Below are positions 5,277 to 7,168 of a stretch of DNA of 7,168 nt, one piece after another. Location: NCBI GenBank assembly GCA_016875595.1, contig VGPI01000103.1:1-7168 (forward strand). Direction: 5' to 3'. Source of the DNA: Candidatus Cloacimonadota bacterium. Lineage in GTDB: Bacteria; Cloacimonadota; Cloacimonadia; Cloacimonadales; Cloacimonadaceae. A program made the position numbers and the translations under genes. Below the pieces are notes generated by a model. That model had not been told where the DNA came from. It made no database searches and saw only the letters and a list, made by a program, of their open reading frames with translations. Positions within the stretch are counted from its first letter, which is position 1. Each line of letters starts with the position of its first letter.

Positions 5277-7168
5277 CCTCCTATCCGGACTGAACGATCA
5301 ACAGCGGCAGGTGGTGACCACTGCCGCAGGTCCGGTGCTCGCTCTTGCCGGTGCCGGCAGCGGCAAGACCAAAGCCATCATCCACCGCGCTGCCTGGATG
5401 ATCAAAGAACTCAAAGTCCCGCCCTGGAATCTGCTGATCGTCACCTTCACCAACCGTGCCGCCCAGGAACTTATCACCCGCCTGCAACAGATCCTGGGAT
5501 TCAATGTTAGCGCTTTATGGGTAGGCACTTTTCATTCGATCTGCGTCCGCATTCTCCGTTTCGAAGCAGCCCATCTGCCCTTTAACTCCAACTTCAGCAT
5601 CTATGACGATGACGACCAGAAGTCCCTGCTCAAGAAGATCTACAAACAACACGGCTATGACAAGACCAAGCTCCCCATCCCCAGAATCCTCAATACTATC
5701 AGCCGCTTCAAGAATAAACTGATGCTCCCCGAGGACATCTCCGAAAGCGATGCCGGTGACGGACTAGCTTCGCTTATGCAACGAAAGATCTATGAGCTGT
5801 ACCAGCAAAACCTGCTGCTCAATCAGGCACTGGACTTTGACGACATCCTGCTCTATACTGCCCGCCTATTGCGAGACAACGATACCATCCGCCGCAAATA
5901 CCAGCAGCAATTCCCCTACGTCATGATTGACGAGTATCAGGATACAAATTATGCTCAGTTTCAGATCGTCTATCAGATCGCCCGGTATCACCGCAATGTC
6001 TGCGTCGTGGGAGATGATGACCAGGCGATCTACAGTTGGCGTGGCGCTACCATCAGAAACATCCTGGAATTTGAACGTGACTACGGCAAGATCAATGCCA
6101 TCAAACTGGAACAGAACTACCGCTCCACCACCCGCATCCTCGATCTGGCAAATGACATCATCAAGCACAACCGCAAGCGCCACAGCAAGAACCTCTGGTC
6201 GGATCTCGGCCAAGGCGACCTCCCGGAATTGCACACCTATGAGGACGAGACCGATGAAGCCAATAGAACCGTTCTGAAAGTAAAGGAACTCTCCGCATCC
6301 GGCATACCACTGCGCGATATCGCCATCCTCTACCGCACCAATGCCCAATCCCGCGTCTTTGAGTATGCCCTCACCCAGCACCAGATCCCCTATTCCATCG
6401 TCGGCAGTTTATACTTTTACCAGCGCAAGGAGATCAAAGACATGCTCGCCTATCTGCGGGTCATCGACAATCCCCAGGACAACGAAAACCTCCTCCGCAT
6501 CATCAATGAACCACCCCGCGGCATTGGACAGACCACCATCACCCGGATCATCTCCCATGCTGCCAAGCTGCACATCCCGTTGTTCACCGCTCTCGGCAAC
6601 AGCGCTACGATCCCCGATCTGCAGAGCAGAACCCTCCAAAGGATAGGGGAATTTTACGCTCGCCTGATCCGCTGGCGCTCCATGGCACTGGAAAGCCCCG
6701 TTCTGAGCGTCGTCAAGACCATTCTGGAGGAACTCGAATGGCTGGAGCATTACCAGCGCAGCCAGGATCCCAAGGACATTTCCCGGGCGGAGAACCTCTC
6801 CGAATTCGTCTCCTCCGTGTCCGAATTCACCGACCACTTTCAGGTCAGAGAGGATCGAGTGCCGTTGCTAACCGATTACCTGCCATATATATCGCTCCAA
6901 ACCGATCTCGACCGCCTCTCCGACAGCCGTGACACCTTGCGACTGATGACCATGCACAATGCCAAAGGGCTGGAATTTGACTCCGTCTTTATCGCCGGTA
7001 TGGAGGATGAATTGCTCCCTCACCGGATGTCCATGGACAGTGCAGAGGAAATGGAGGAGGAACGCCGGCTCTTTTACGTTGGTGTCACGCGAGCCAAACG
7101 CCGGCTTTATCTCAGCCATGTCCGGTTCCGCCGCATTTTCGACACCTATTATCATCCCATGCTGAGTT
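5263..7168 (+). CDS. pcrA: UvrD/PcrA superfamily 1A DNA helicase (3' end outside window)
   Basis: The frame is open to the right edge, giving 635 residues. It carries all the ATP-dependent 3'-5' DNA helicase motifs: LNDQQRQVV Q-motif region (10-18), Walker A AGAGSGKT (29-36), TFTNRAAQEL (61-70), GTFHS (88-92), Walker B DEYQDT (223-228), GDDDQAIYSWRG (250-261), QNYRS (284-288), MHNAKGLEF (564-572) and EERRLFYVGVTRA (599-611). Family members unwind DNA in nucleotide excision and mismatch repair, replication restart and removal of RecA filaments. PcrA proteins are about 720-750 residues, so roughly the last 90-120 residues, including the RNA polymerase-binding tail, lie beyond the window. GTG 5263 is chosen because it places the Q-motif at the usual distance from the N-terminus (VSPIDLLSGLNDQQR); ATG 5218 is an in-frame alternative with a larger overlap, and the ribosome site is weak. 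It is the last visible gene of the cluster, overlapping the lipoprotein gene. No frameshift or missing motif is seen. Confidence 0.95.
   Translation, partial: MSPIDLLSGLNDQQRQVVTTAAGPVLALAGAGSGKTKAIIHRAAWMIKELKVPPWNLLIVTFTNRAAQELITRLQQILGFNVSALWVGTFHSICVRILRFEAAHLPFNSNFSIYDDDDQKSLLKKIYKQHGYDKTKLPIPRILNTISRFKNKLMLPEDISESDAGDGLASLMQRKIYELYQQNLLLNQALDFDDILLYTARLLRDNDTIRRKYQQQFPYVMIDEYQDTNYAQFQIVYQIARYHRNVCVVGDDDQAIYSWRGATIRNILEFERDYGKINAIKLEQNYRSTTRILDLANDIIKHNRKRHSKNLWSDLGQGDLPELHTYEDETDEANRTVLKVKELSASGIPLRDIAILYRTNAQSRVFEYALTQHQIPYSIVGSLYFYQRKEIKDMLAYLRVIDNPQDNENLLRIINEPPRGIGQTTITRIISHAAKLHIPLFTALGNSATIPDLQSRTLQRIGEFYARLIRWRSMALESPVLSVVKTILEELEWLEHYQRSQDPKDISRAENLSEFVSSVSEFTDHFQVREDRVPLLTDYLPYISLQTDLDRLSDSRDTLRLMTMHNAKGLEFDSVFIAGMEDELLPHRMSMDSAEEMEEERRLFYVGVTRAKRRLYLSHVRFRRIFDTYYHPMLS

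Noticed and set aside
5866..6381. Long minus-strand open frame of 171 codons
   Set aside because: It lies entirely antisense to the helicase motifs, and its composition (rich in V, I, D, G) is that of a shadow of C-ending codons on the opposite strand.
6301..6540. C-rich, G-poor stretch in the helicase as a sign of horizontal transfer
   Set aside because: Lines 6301-6360 (10 G, 25 C) and 6481-6540 (9 G, 24 C) contrast with 1201-1260 (20 G, 14 C) in the glycosyltransferase, but 7021-7080 in the same helicase gene is G-rich (20 G, 13 C), so the skew is local and follows codon choice.

Overview
The window is 7,168 bases of bacterial DNA, with all recognisable genes on the + strand. It holds the 3' end of a secreted or surface protein with a fibronectin type III-like domain, then a gene-free spacer of about 350 bases with two strong hairpins, then a tightly packed run of six genes cut by the right edge. 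The gene style suggests a Gram-negative-type bacterium: two predicted lipoproteins, a signal-peptide protein with the PGWGQ region of DUF5683-like proteins, and FN3-like modules on exported proteins. This resembles the Bacteroidetes/Fibrobacteres/Cloacimonadota part of the tree. I lean towards a Cloacimonadota-like organism, but that is inference from protein style; no rRNA or tRNA is present to test it.

Layout: 1-578, C-terminal part of an exported FN3-type protein. 579-931, spacer with a terminator-like hairpin (620-647), a second long inverted repeat built around CTCGAG (709-755), no convincing promoter, and a short tandem repeat that duplicates the translation start of the next gene. 932-2035, polyprenyl-phosphate N-acetylhexosamine-1-phosphate transferase (WecA/TagO family). 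2032-2769, metallo-beta-lactamase-fold, ribonuclease Z-like hydrolase. 2753-4273, TPR-type putative lipoprotein whose signal peptide region is tandemly duplicated. 4282-4866, DUF5683-like membrane protein. 4875-5276, small lipoprotein with an FN3-like domain. 5263 to beyond 7168, UvrD/PcrA superfamily 1 DNA helicase, open to the window edge.

The six genes overlap or lie within 8 bases of one another, so they are probably cotranscribed and partly translationally coupled. The first gene makes the lipid-linked sugar that starts surface polysaccharide synthesis. The TPR, DUF5683-like and small lipoprotein genes form a likely cell-envelope group of unknown function. The MBL hydrolase and the helicase are nucleic-acid-type enzymes with no obvious link to that group.

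The most unusual feature is at 2781-2924. A 72-bp unit is tandemly duplicated in frame, each copy carrying a GC-rich palindrome and a complete hydrophobic signal core. The TPR protein is therefore predicted to have two successive signal-like helices, with only the second ending in the lipobox cysteine. I found no CRISPR array, insertion sequence, RNA gene or clear new defence or mobile system.
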